Below the pieces are notes generated by a model that made no database searches, was not told the DNA's origin, and worked only from the letters and a program-made list of their open reading frames with translations. A DNA stretch of 64,000 nt from Candidatus Hydrogenedentota bacterium (GTDB lineage: Bacteria; Hydrogenedentota; Hydrogenedentia; Hydrogenedentales; SLHB01): the NCBI GenBank assembly GCA_013359265.1, contig JABWCD010000017.1, forward strand, positions 50,904 through 114,903, given 5' to 3'. Positions 33,104 through 41,169 of the stretch are shown one piece after another. A program made the translations under genes and the position numbers. Positions within the stretch are counted from its first letter, which is position 1; every line of letters begins with the position of its first letter.

Positions 33104-34651
33104 TTGCGCACAGTAATTGAGAACCCATGGGTGCGGGCGGCGGGTGCGTTGATCGCGCTGGTCTTGCTTGGGCTGCTTGCCTATGCGCTACGGCCGGTGC
33201 TGGTCCCATTGTTCCTGGCCCTGCTCGTCGCATACGTGCTCGACCCCGTAGTCGATTTTTTCGAGGCGCGCAGAATCCCGCGCATGGCGACGATTGTCGG
33301 CCTTGCGTTCGTCGCCGTCGTGCTCCTCCTCAGCGTCCCGCTAATTATCGTTCCGTCCGTGTTTCATCAGGCAAGCACCTTGGTCGCGTCCGCGCGCGGC
33401 GTGTACCCGTTCGATGCGATTGACAAGAACGGAAACGGCGCGATAAGCCTGAGCGAACTAACGCGTCCCGATCGCGGATTCGACAGCAACGATTTCATTC
33501 TCTTCGACACGGACCGCAGCGGCGGCATCTCCGAGACCGAGTGGGACGCGGCCATGGCCCACGCGGGCGCGGCCAAGACAGGCGGGAATGCGCTGCTGGA
33601 TCGACTGTTCGACCTTCTGCCGGTCAACCAATTGGTGAACCTTTTGGAGCTGAATGAGCAACAGGAGCCGCCAAAGTCAGTTTCCGAGGGCGTATCCGGA
33701 GTTGCGGAAACCGGAGACCAGGAACCCGCCGAAGACGCCGCGCCCGCGGCCGATCCGGCTGACACGGCGACCGGCGAAGCGGCGGCGGCGGAATCGCAGC
33801 CACATGCGGATGGAGCCGCAGAAAAGGATGCGCGCGCACTACTGGCCGAGTTCATTGGGAAGAATGTGCGCGATTTCACGGTCGAGTTCATGAAGACGCA
33901 CGCGAGCAGTTTGGCGTCGTTTGGACAGCAGGCGGGCGTGAACCTGTTCGGGTTCGTCGCGAGTATCGGTCAAAGTTTTGTGAACTTGCTGTTGTTCCTT
34001 GCGAACTTCGCGTTGTTTGCAATTGTCGCCGGATATCTTCTCAAGGATTTTGATCCGTTGAAAGCAACCGCGCGCACGTTGATACCGCCGCGCTACGCGC
34101 CGAAGACGCTCTCGATACTCGGCAAAATTGACGACCAGTTGCGCAGCTTTTTGCGTGGCCAAATGACGGTGTGCATTTGCCTTGGCGTGATGTACACAAT
34201 CGGGTTCCTCGTATTTGGCGTCCCGTTCGCCATCGTCATCGGCATGTTCTCGATCATGGCGTCCTTCATTCCATTCGTTGGCGTGGCCACAACGGCGATT
34301 CTCGGCATTCTGTTGACCATATTGCAGCACGGAATTGACTGGCACTTGATTGGTGTATTGGCCGTCGTCGGCGTTGCACAATTCCTCGAAGGCAACGTGT
34401 TGACCCCGAAGATCGTCGGCGAGCAGGTCGGACTGAACCCGGTGTGGGTGATCCTCGCGATTATGGTGTTTGGAAACTTTCTCGGTTTCCTAGGGCTGCT
34501 GCTCGCGGTGCCAATCGCGGCCGCGCTAAAGGTGCTGGTCGTCGAGGGGGTCGCCTACTACAAAGCGTCGCCGGTCTTCGCGGGCGATGCAGTCGACGAA
34601 CCGGCGCCTCCGGGGGACGACGACGCCGAACGCCGAAAGAACCTCCGGTAG
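33104..34651 (+). CDS. AI-2E family transporter with an EF-hand insertion
   Basis: A 515-residue member of the AI-2E/PerM family of polytopic membrane proteins, some of which export small molecules or ions. Normal family parts are the N-terminal helix pair (VPLFLALLVAYVLDPVVDFFE) and the C-terminal core (YLLKDFDPLKATARTLIPP, FLEGNVLTPKIVGEQVGLNP, FLGLLLAVPIAAALKVLV). Between the third helix and the core is an insert of about 150 residues holding two EF-hand loops, DKNGNGAISLSE (107-118) and DTDRSGGISETE (135-146), then an acidic Ala/Pro-rich stretch. Such calcium loops are not usual in this family. TTG start after AAGGAG. Its 3' end overlaps pssA by 94 bases. Confidence 0.85.
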   Translation: MRTVIENPWVRAAGALIALVLLGLLAYALRPVLVPLFLALLVAYVLDPVVDFFEARRIPRMATIVGLAFVAVVLLLSVPLIIVPSVFHQASTLVASARGVYPFDAIDKNGNGAISLSELTRPDRGFDSNDFILFDTDRSGGISETEWDAAMAHAGAAKTGGNALLDRLFDLLPVNQLVNLLELNEQQEPPKSVSEGVSGVAETGDQEPAEDAAPAADPADTATGEAAAAESQPHADGAAEKDARALLAEFIGKNVRDFTVEFMKTHASSLASFGQQAGVNLFGFVASIGQSFVNLLLFLANFALFAIVAGYLLKDFDPLKATARTLIPPRYAPKTLSILGKIDDQLRSFLRGQMTVCICLGVMYTIGFLVFGVPFAIVIGMFSIMASFIPFVGVATTAILGILLTILQHGIDWHLIGVLAVVGVAQFLEGNVLTPKIVGEQVGLNPVWVILAIMVFGNFLGFLGLLLAVPIAAALKVLVVEGVAYYKASPVFAGDAVDEPAPPGDDDAERRKNLR

Positions 34652-35469
34652 GCTGTATCGCCGATCCCGAACAGCGCGTACGCCGCGGTTACCGGGAACA
34701 GCACCAACGCGGGGTCCTTGCGCCGTGCCATGTCAAATACGGCGATTGCAACCGCGCACACTACAAGGAAACGGAACCCCAGGCGCGGCGACAGCAGCAG
34801 GCTCTTCATTTTGTTCTTCGGATACTGCACCGTGCTTACCATAAGAATGGCGAGTGCGAGCATCGGCGGACCGAACACCCAGAAACTTGGCGTGAAGTTC
34901 GTCGCGATCGTGAACAGCGCGAACGTGGCGACAGTAGCCGCGGCGGCAGGGCTCGGCAGGCCGATGAAGTATTCGCGCATTTCCGATTGGAACACGTTGA
35001 ATCGCGCGAGACGCAGCGCGGTGCAGATCGCGTAGATGATCGCGATAAACGCGCCCGTCCGCAGGAAGTATCCCGTCTCACCCGGCAAAAACATCGTGTA
35101 GATCAGAACCGCGGGCGCGACGCCGAACGACACGACGTCGCACAGGCTGTCGAGTTGTTTGCCAAACTCCGACACGCTCTTGGTCATGCGCGCGATCGCG
35201 CCGTCCATTGTATCCACCACCATCGCAGCCAGAATGAAGTAGGCCGCCTTTTGGAATTGAAGTGCCTGTTCCGCCGAGTCCTTCAGGCCCATGCCTTCAA
35301 TGGCCGCGAAAATGGCGGCGATTCCAAAGTACAGGTTCAGCGTCGTGATGCCGCTGGCCAGCACATTGATGGGACGGCGCCGGTTCATTTTCCTGCGGCG
35401 CTGCGCGGTGGCGAGGCGAATCCCGCGCGCGATGTTCGGCCGCTTGCGCGGCTTTTTCTCGTGCAACAT
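34558..35469 (-). CDS. pssA: CDP-diacylglycerol-serine O-phosphatidyltransferase
   Basis: Integral membrane enzyme making phosphatidylserine from CDP-diacylglycerol and serine. The CDP-alcohol phosphotransferase motif is complete: DTMDGAIARMTKSVSEFG followed by KQLDSLCDVVSFG, with all the conserved Asp residues. Several hydrophobic helices fill the rest. NVLASGITTLNLYFGIAAI is the usual N-terminal helix of the bacterial type II enzyme. An N-terminal basic extension of about 27 residues precedes it; a start at the internal Met28 is possible. It follows psd on the same strand by 18 bases, so the two steps to phosphatidylethanolamine are co-encoded. Confidence 0.95.
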   Translation of the reverse strand: MLHEKKPRKRPNIARGIRLATAQRRRKMNRRRPINVLASGITTLNLYFGIAAIFAAIEGMGLKDSAEQALQFQKAAYFILAAMVVDTMDGAIARMTKSVSEFGKQLDSLCDVVSFGVAPAVLIYTMFLPGETGYFLRTGAFIAIIYAICTALRLARFNVFQSEMREYFIGLPSPAAAATVATFALFTIATNFTPSFWVFGPPMLALAILMVSTVQYPKNKMKSLLLSPRLGFRFLVVCAVAIAVFDMARRKDPALVLFPVTAAYALFGIGDTAYRRFFRRSASSSPGGAGSSTASPAKTGDAL

Positions 35470-35487
35470 GGCGATTACTGCGTACCT

Positions 35488-36174
35488 CTATTCCGGGAAC
35501 CGGGCGACCACCGTTGCGCCACCCTGTACCTTGTCCTTTAGTTTAACACATATCTCCGCGTCGGTGGGCAGGTATAACTCCGTGCGGGAGCCGAACTTAA
35601 TCATGCCGAACTTCTCGCCTTTGGCGAGAGTCTCCCCCACTTTGACCTTGCAGACAATGCGCCGGGCGATGAGGCCGGAAATCTGCCGCACCGTCATCGA
35701 TCCACGTGCGGTTTGCATACGAATCGTGTTCGATTCGTTGACGTCGGTGGTGTCCGCGCGCATGGCGTTCTTGAACTCGCCCGGTTTGTGGGCGACTGAC
35801 TCGACTGTACCGTCGAATGGCGCGCGGTTCACATGCACGTTGAAAACGGACAGGAAGATGGATAAACGTTTGCACGGCCCCGGGTAGTGGGATGTTGACG
35901 GCAGGTCCTCGATGCCTACCACGGTGCCGTCCGCGGGCGACACGACGGCGCCGGCCTCGGGTGTTATGGAGCGGACAGGATCGCGGAAGAAGTACGCGGA
36001 AAACACATCGACTGCGGCGATCAGCACCCACGCCGTCAGCAAGACCGCCGCGAACAATCCCCGCCCGACGAAGAAGATGGCGACGATGACCAGACACCCC
36101 AAACACACGGAAGCAGACAGCGTGAATCGCCGCAACTTCCACGCTTCTGTCGCGGCGCTAAACCGATGGGTCAC
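35488..36174 (-). CDS. psd: Phosphatidylserine decarboxylase, short form
   Basis: Converts phosphatidylserine to phosphatidylethanolamine. The 228-residue protein has two N-terminal membrane helices, then AVVSPADGTVVGIEDL, IFLSVFNVHVNRAPFDG, the helix NESNTIRMQT, and the C-terminal self-cleavage site GS in MIKFGSRTELYLP. Cleavage there would yield the pyruvoyl cofactor of the short form. The GTG start at 36174 overlaps the radC stop by four bases (GTGA). It forms the middle of radC-psd-pssA. Function follows well-established family knowledge. Confidence 0.95.
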   Translation of the reverse strand: MTHRFSAATEAWKLRRFTLSASVCLGCLVIVAIFFVGRGLFAAVLLTAWVLIAAVDVFSAYFFRDPVRSITPEAGAVVSPADGTVVGIEDLPSTSHYPGPCKRLSIFLSVFNVHVNRAPFDGTVESVAHKPGEFKNAMRADTTDVNESNTIRMQTARGSMTVRQISGLIARRIVCKVKVGETLAKGEKFGMIKFGSRTELYLPTDAEICVKLKDKVQGGATVVARFPE

Positions 36175-36869
36175 ATCAGGCCCCTTTCCTTCAGGCTCAC
36201 GTACCGCCCGTCGCCGAAGACGATATGATCGAGCAGCGTGATTCCGATCAATTCGCCCGATTCCTGCAACCTGCGCGTCAGGGCGATATCCGCGCGGCTC
36301 GGTTCGGGATCGCCGCTGGGATGATTGTGACAAACGATGACGGACACTGCGCCGTCGCGGACGGCTTGCCGGAACACTTCGCGCGGCAACGCGACGGACG
36401 CATCGAGGCTCCCGCGCGACACGTCCGCAACCTTTATCACTTCATTCTTAGGATTCATCAGCAACGCTTTGAACACCTCGATCTCACAGTCCTTAAAGGG
36501 CACCATCAGCAAACGCGACACATCCTCCGCGCTCGATATCCTTGGCCGCTGATCGGCTGTATGTGCGGCAAGGCGTTTACCGAGTTCGAGAGCGGCTTTG
36601 ATCTCGATTGCCTTGACTTCGCCCAACCCCTTTACTCCGGCCTTAAGTTCGTCGATCGAGGCGCGCGACACGCCGCGCAGGTCGCCGAACTTGCGAATGA
36701 TGTTCTCCGCCAACGCCACCGCACCCATGTCGCGCGTGCCGGAACGGATGATGACCGCGATCAATTCGGCGTCCTTCAGTGCTTCCGGGCCCAGTTTCGC
36801 GAGGCGCTCCCGCGGCCGTTCCTCGGGCGGTAGTTCGCGGACAGCGGTGGAGTATTGGGGGTATTCCAT
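36171..36869 (-). CDS. radC: RadC-like JAB-domain protein
   Basis: A 232-residue member of the RadC family. The N-terminal helix-hairpin-helix part (PEERPRERLAKLGPEALKDAEL and GLGEVKAIEIKAALELG) is followed by the JAB/MPN metal-binding domain with its full motif in VIVCHNHPSGDPEPSRAD. RadC was once linked to DNA repair, but its biochemical role is unsettled. GAGGTG precedes the ATG. It overlaps psd by four bases, so it heads the phospholipid operon, an arrangement with no obvious functional logic. Confidence 0.93.
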   Translation of the reverse strand: MEYPQYSTAVRELPPEERPRERLAKLGPEALKDAELIAVIIRSGTRDMGAVALAENIIRKFGDLRGVSRASIDELKAGVKGLGEVKAIEIKAALELGKRLAAHTADQRPRISSAEDVSRLLMVPFKDCEIEVFKALLMNPKNEVIKVADVSRGSLDASVALPREVFRQAVRDGAVSVIVCHNHPSGDPEPSRADIALTRRLQESGELIGITLLDHIVFGDGRYVSLKERGLM

Positions 36870-37030
36870 CGTCCAATCACCTCAAACGTAATTGGCATTC
36901 CAATTCGTGCTCATGCTCGTACTCGAAATCGGATACGTATCAGAAGTTGTCTGCCCGCAGAATTCCAAGGCGACGCTGCCGCGCGGCACTCAATGGTGCT
37001 TCGTGCGAACGCGCGCCCGTGTTGCGACAC

Positions 37031-37924
37031 CTATGCCTGCTTTCGACCCAACACTATTCGCTGAATCCCCGCAAGATCGTTTCGCGCCTGGACGTCTCGG
37101 AAACCGGCAGCTTCAAGAAGCGGCCGCGCCGCATCATACTGCCCCTCGCCAATCTCCAACGCAAGGAGGCCGCCATCAACCAGATATCGTGGCGCACCGG
37201 CAACAATTCGGCGAATTACATCAAGCCCGTCCGGCCCGGCGACCAGCGCGCGCGGGTCTTCGTACAATCGAATGCTTGCCGAAAGGCCCGGAAACGCGTC
37301 GTCTTCCACGTATGGCGGATTCGCACAAATCACATTGAATGGACCAATGCCTTCGCCGAGCGCATCGAACAAGTCACCCTTCAAGTTTGAGATTTGAGAT
37401 TTCAGACCGTGCATCCCGGCATTTTCATTTGCGAGCGCGAGCGCGTCGTCGGAGATGTCCGTCGCTACGACTTGCGCGCCCGGGAAAGTCTTCGCGATAG
37501 CGACTGCCACGCAACCGGTCCCCGTGCATAACTCCAGAATGCGCGGCGGCGCGCCGATCTCCGGACCCTGCGGGGCGGTCTCGGTACGACTGCGCAAACG
37601 TTTGCCACGCAACTCCTCCAGCACGACTTCCACCAGATGCTCCGTCTCGGGCCGCGGCACGAGCACCGGCGCGCGCGTCTTGATGGGTATCGAGAAGAAC
37701 TCCCATTCGCCAAGGATGTACGGGATTGGTTCGCAGGCCAGCCGGCGTTCCACGAAGATTTGAAACTCGGGAACGTCGGCATCTTCGCCGTAATGGAGCG
37801 GCAAGCGCGAACGCGGCACACCCAACAGGTGCGCCATGAGGAATTCGGCATCTGCGCGAGGAGTGTCGCTGACTTCCGCCAGCAATTGGACCGCGTCGTG
37901 AATGCGGTCCAGGACAGTGGCCAT
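37031..37924 (-). CDS. prmC: Peptide chain release factor N5-glutamine methyltransferase
   Basis: SAM-dependent methyltransferase (HemK family) that methylates the Gln of the GGQ motif in release factors. The N-terminal helical domain (about 1-75) and the Rossmann domain with ILELCTGTGCVAVAIAK are present, and the catalytic NPPY is at residues 202-205. Its ATG overlaps the prfA stop in TAATG, the usual prfA-prmC coupling, putting the enzyme next to its substrate. About 160 bases without a gene separate its end from the radC start. Confidence 0.95.
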   Translation of the reverse strand: MATVLDRIHDAVQLLAEVSDTPRADAEFLMAHLLGVPRSRLPLHYGEDADVPEFQIFVERRLACEPIPYILGEWEFFSIPIKTRAPVLVPRPETEHLVEVVLEELRGKRLRSRTETAPQGPEIGAPPRILELCTGTGCVAVAIAKTFPGAQVVATDISDDALALANENAGMHGLKSQISNLKGDLFDALGEGIGPFNVICANPPYVEDDAFPGLSASIRLYEDPRALVAGPDGLDVIRRIVAGAPRYLVDGGLLALEIGEGQYDAARPLLEAAGFRDVQARNDLAGIQRIVLGRKQA

Positions 37925-38985
37925 TACTCGGAGAGTTTCGCGGTGCGGTCCGCGGAGATGAGCGCGTCAATGACCGGCTGCAGTTCGCCTTCCATGATGC
38001 GGTCGAGCGAGTGCAACGTCAGTTTGATGCGGTGGTCGCTGCACCGGTTGTCGGGGAAATTGTAGGTGCGGATACGTTCGCTGCGGTCGCCGCTACCCAC
38101 CTGGCTCTTGCGATCGGCGGAACGCTTCGCGTTTTCCTGTTCCTGCTTGTGCGCGAGGAGCCGCGCGCGCAGGATAGACATTGCCTTGGCGCGATTTTTG
38201 TGCTGCGACCGTTCGTCCTGGCAGGCGACGACGACCCCTGTAGGAATATGCGTGATGCGAACGGCGGAGTCGGTGGTATTTACATGCTGACCGCCCGCAC
38301 CGGACGAACGGTACACGTCGATGTGGAGTTCCGTCGGATCGATCTGCACGTCCACTTCGTCCGCCTCGGGCAATACCGCCACCGTCACCGCCGAAGTATG
38401 CACGCGCCCCTGCGCTTCGGTCGCCGGCACGCGCTGCACACGGTGCACGCCGCCTTCGTACTTCAATTGGCTATACACGCTGTCGCCGGAAATTTTGAAG
38501 CTGATTTCCTTGTACCCGCCGAGACCGGTCGGGTTGGAGCCGAGCACTTCCATCTTCCAGCTCTTTAGTTCGGCATAGCGCGTGTACATGCGCGTGAGAT
38601 CGGCGACGAACAGGCCCGCCTCTTCTCCACCGGTCCCCGCGCGAATTTCGACAATCGTGTTTTTCTCGTCGTTGGGGTCCTTGGGGATGAGGAGGATACG
38701 CAGTTCCTGTTCCAGGTCGTGGAGCTGCGTTGTGGTGCTGTCACGCTCTTCTTCCGCAATAGCGCGAAGTTCGGGATCGGTTTCTTCGCGGAGCATTTGC
38801 TCGGCCTCGGCAAGGTGCTTCTCGATGCGCTGGTAGCGGCGGAATTCCTGGACCGTTTCCTCGATCGACTTTACCTTTTTTGCGAGTGAACGGTAACGCT
38901 CGGGGTCGGTGGCGACTTCCTGCGTCGCCATCTCGCGCGACATTCGCTCGTGCTCCCCGCACAGGGCGAGGAGCCTGTCGTACAT
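37924..38985 (-). CDS. prfA: Peptide chain release factor 1
   Basis: Class I release factor reading UAA and UAG. The GGQ loop is [18 protein letters not shown]; the anticodon-like tripeptide PAT lies in [15 protein letters not shown], the RF1-type recognition motif. Length of about 353 residues is normal. I chose the ATG at 38985, with GGAG six bases upstream; an ATG at 38997, just after the rpmE stop, would add four residues. rpmE-prfA-prmC forms one unit. Confidence 0.96.
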   Translation of the reverse strand: MYDRLLALCGEHERMSREMATQEVATDPERYRSLAKKVKSIEETVQEFRRYQRIEKHLAEAEQMLREETDPELRAIAEEERDSTTTQLHDLEQELRILLIPKDPNDEKNTIVEIRAGTGGEEAGLFVADLTRMYTRYAELKSWKMEVLGSNPTGLGGYKEISFKISGDSVYSQLKYEGGVHRVQRVPATEAQGRVHTSAVTVAVLPEADEVDVQIDPTELHIDVYRSSGAGGQHVNTTDSAVRITHIPTGVVVACQDERSQHKNRAKAMSILRARLLAHKQEQENAKRSADRKSQVGSGDRSERIRTYNFPDNRCSDHRIKLTLHSLDRIMEGELQPVIDALISADRTAKLSE

Positions 38986-39003
38986 CACGCGCTCCATACG
39001 GGC

Positions 39004-39207
39004 TTAGTTTTTCTTCCCGTACTTCCTGTTGAAGCGGTCCACGCGGCCTTCGCTGTCGACAAACTTCTGCTTGCCGGTGAAGAACGGGTGACAGGCAGAG
39101 CAGATTTCGACGTTGATCGCCGGCTTCACGGAACGCGTCGTAAACGTGTTTCCGCACGCGCACGTGACTTTGGACTCAACGTAGTTCGGGTGTATGCCTT
39201 CTTTCAC
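39004..39207 (-). CDS. rpmE: Ribosomal protein L31
   Basis: A 67-residue ribosomal protein with the C+ zinc-binding form of L31: the Cys pair in VTCACGNTF and CSAC in [16 protein letters not shown]. The N-terminus [12 protein letters not shown] is canonical with a GTG start, and AGGAGAGG lies immediately upstream, so the longer in-frame extension to 39291 is rejected. It leads the rpmE-prfA-prmC unit; presence of the Cys set implies the zinc-dependent paralogue. Confidence 0.96.
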   Translation of the reverse strand: MKEGIHPNYVESKVTCACGNTFTTRSVKPAINVEICSACHPFFTGKQKFVDSEGRVDRFNRKYGKKN

Positions 39208-39587
39208 GGTACCTCTCCTGAACAGGCCGCGGGCCGACCAGCGCCACACGCGGCCATTTTGGGATTCGTCGCAAACGCCATAGGTTACCAAATGGGCGTG
39301 GTCATTTCAACGTAACTGCTTACCCAATCGGTTGCATCACCCTCGGGTCGTCGCCATAAGCCGATGTCTATGTGCGCTTTAGCAGGTCATAGGTTCTCGT
39401 GATTAGGACCCAATCCCAGACCAGCGCCAGCCGGACCCGCAACACCGTTCGCAACGGAGGAAGTGCCCAAATCCCGAAAGCGGCACGCGCGTCCGGATTC
39501 CGTTGGCAGTCCCGCGAATCCGTGCTAGACTGGCGTCGCTGCAAGCTCCGGCGAACGGGTCGTACTCTTACCATGGGAGAACCATGT
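39208..39587. other. Divergent intergenic region of about 380 bases
   Basis: It separates rpmE (minus) from the Asp-box protein gene (plus) and so carries both promoters. One clear plus-strand promoter is listed separately. I see no RNA gene, riboswitch or repeat. Confidence 0.5.
39503..39531 (+). promoter_or_regulatory. Sigma70-type promoter of the Asp-box protein gene
   Basis: TTGGCA (39503-39508), 17-base spacer and TAGACT (39526-39531), 56 bases before the proposed ATG. Confidence 0.6.
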
Positions 39588-41168
39588 ATGCGTCCCTTCA
39601 CGTGCGTCGCAATATCCGTCTCCTGCGCTCTCTGTGCGGGCCCACTTTGGGCGGTAGATTTTCAGGGCGCGGAACGCATCGATGGGGTTTTGCCCGACAC
39701 CTTCTTTGAAAGAAATGTCCGCGTCGCGACGGATCGAGCCGGGAACTGGGTAGCAGTGTACGAGCGGCTGAACCAGAGCGGTTCGTTTCAGTACGACATC
39801 GCCGCAATACGATCCGATGACGACGGGGACACGTGGTCCGATCCAACGTTCGTGAATAGCAATAGCGGCGATACGCGGGATGACACCGTTCCGCAAATTG
39901 CCACCGACGGCGACGGTAAGTGGGTCTGCGTCTGGAAAGGCGACCACAACACGATGGGGAACTACGGAATATTCACGGCGATTTCCACGGACAATGGCGC
40001 AACTTGGTCGGACAGGGTAGAATTGGACTACACGTCTTTCGACCCCTTTAACCCTTACGTAGACTATCCGCACGTCGCATCGGACGGTACTGGCAATTGG
40101 ATCATTGTTTGGCAAACGCATCAACCGTCAAATCCCCCAACGATGGGTGTGGATCAACCATTGTCCATCGCATACTCGGTTTCCACGGACGGGGCGAATT
40201 GGTCCACCAAGCAGAAGCTCAACTCCACCGGACCGAGTAACCATACCGCGTACGTTGCGAGTGACCGTGAAGGCACGTGGATTTGCGCATGGGTCTCAAC
40301 CGGCGCCGACGGTCAGGACCCGCCGGATATCGTGTATTCTCGGTCCACGGATGATGGCGATACATGGTCCCCGCAGACCCTTGTGAACGACCAACTCATT
40401 ATGGAAACCGGCGTGCGAGACACGCCGCGTCTCGCTGCCGACGGCAACGGCAACTGGGTTATCGTATGGGACGGATACTACGCCGATGGCCAGCGGTACG
40501 ATGTCTATTCGGCGTATTCTGACGACGATGGCATGACGTGGAGCAACAGGAAATTGCTTTCGACGATTCCGCCGAAAAGCGATGACGATGTCAACGCCAA
40601 TATTGCTACGGACCGCAACGGTAGGTGGGTCGTCGTCTGGCAGCGAGCCGGCTCCGCCAACTACGAACTGTACAAGTCGGAGTCGTCCGATAATGGCGCG
40701 ACGTGGACGACGCCCACCGATGCGGGCCTTGTCGCGGACAACAACAATTCGCTACACGACTGGGGGCCGTCGATCGCAACGGATGAGGACGGACACTGGG
40801 CCGTGTTGTGGCACACCGAAGGCAATGCCCAACTCGACCTCTGGCGCTCGATCAGCGGGCCGCCGTATCCCGGAACGCTCACCCTGACCACCCCGAACGG
40901 CGGCGAGAAGTGGAAGCTCGGCAAGAAGGGAACGATTGAATGGAAGTCGACCGGCAATACCGGCGGAAAGGTCCGGTTAGAACTGTTTCGCTTCAGCAGT
41001 TTCGTAACAACGATGAAGGCATCAACTGACAACGATGGATTATTCCGTTGGCGCGTACCCGAAAACTATTCCGAGGGCGACGGCTATATTGTTCGAATCT
41101 ACTCGAAGAACAATTTCAACATTCGAGACAGGAGCGACAAGGAATTTCGCCTGAAGTCGCCTGACTGA
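39588..41168 (+). CDS. Secreted sialidase-fold (Asp-box/BNR) protein
   Basis: A 526-residue exported protein. The signal peptide is MRPFTCVAISVSCALCAGPL with cleavage near LWAVDF. At least six Asp-box motifs (S-x-D-x-G-x-x-W) mark a six-bladed propeller: SDDDGDTWS, STDNGATWS, STDGANWS, STDDGDTWS, SDDDGMTWS and SSDNGATWT. Catalytic Arg, Tyr and Glu residues of true sialidases could not be placed, so it may be a non-enzymatic propeller. The C-terminal ~90 residues, from TLTTPNGGEKWKLG, form a Kre9/KNH-like beta domain. ATG 39588 follows GGGAG; it ends one base before the convergent protease gene's stop. Confidence 0.82.
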   Translation: MRPFTCVAISVSCALCAGPLWAVDFQGAERIDGVLPDTFFERNVRVATDRAGNWVAVYERLNQSGSFQYDIAAIRSDDDGDTWSDPTFVNSNSGDTRDDTVPQIATDGDGKWVCVWKGDHNTMGNYGIFTAISTDNGATWSDRVELDYTSFDPFNPYVDYPHVASDGTGNWIIVWQTHQPSNPPTMGVDQPLSIAYSVSTDGANWSTKQKLNSTGPSNHTAYVASDREGTWICAWVSTGADGQDPPDIVYSRSTDDGDTWSPQTLVNDQLIMETGVRDTPRLAADGNGNWVIVWDGYYADGQRYDVYSAYSDDDGMTWSNRKLLSTIPPKSDDDVNANIATDRNGRWVVVWQRAGSANYELYKSESSDNGATWTTPTDAGLVADNNNSLHDWGPSIATDEDGHWAVLWHTEGNAQLDLWRSISGPPYPGTLTLTTPNGGEKWKLGKKGTIEWKSTGNTGGKVRLELFRFSSFVTTMKASTDNDGLFRWRVPENYSEGDGYIVRIYSKNNFNIRDRSDKEFRLKSPD

Positions 41169-41169
41169 G

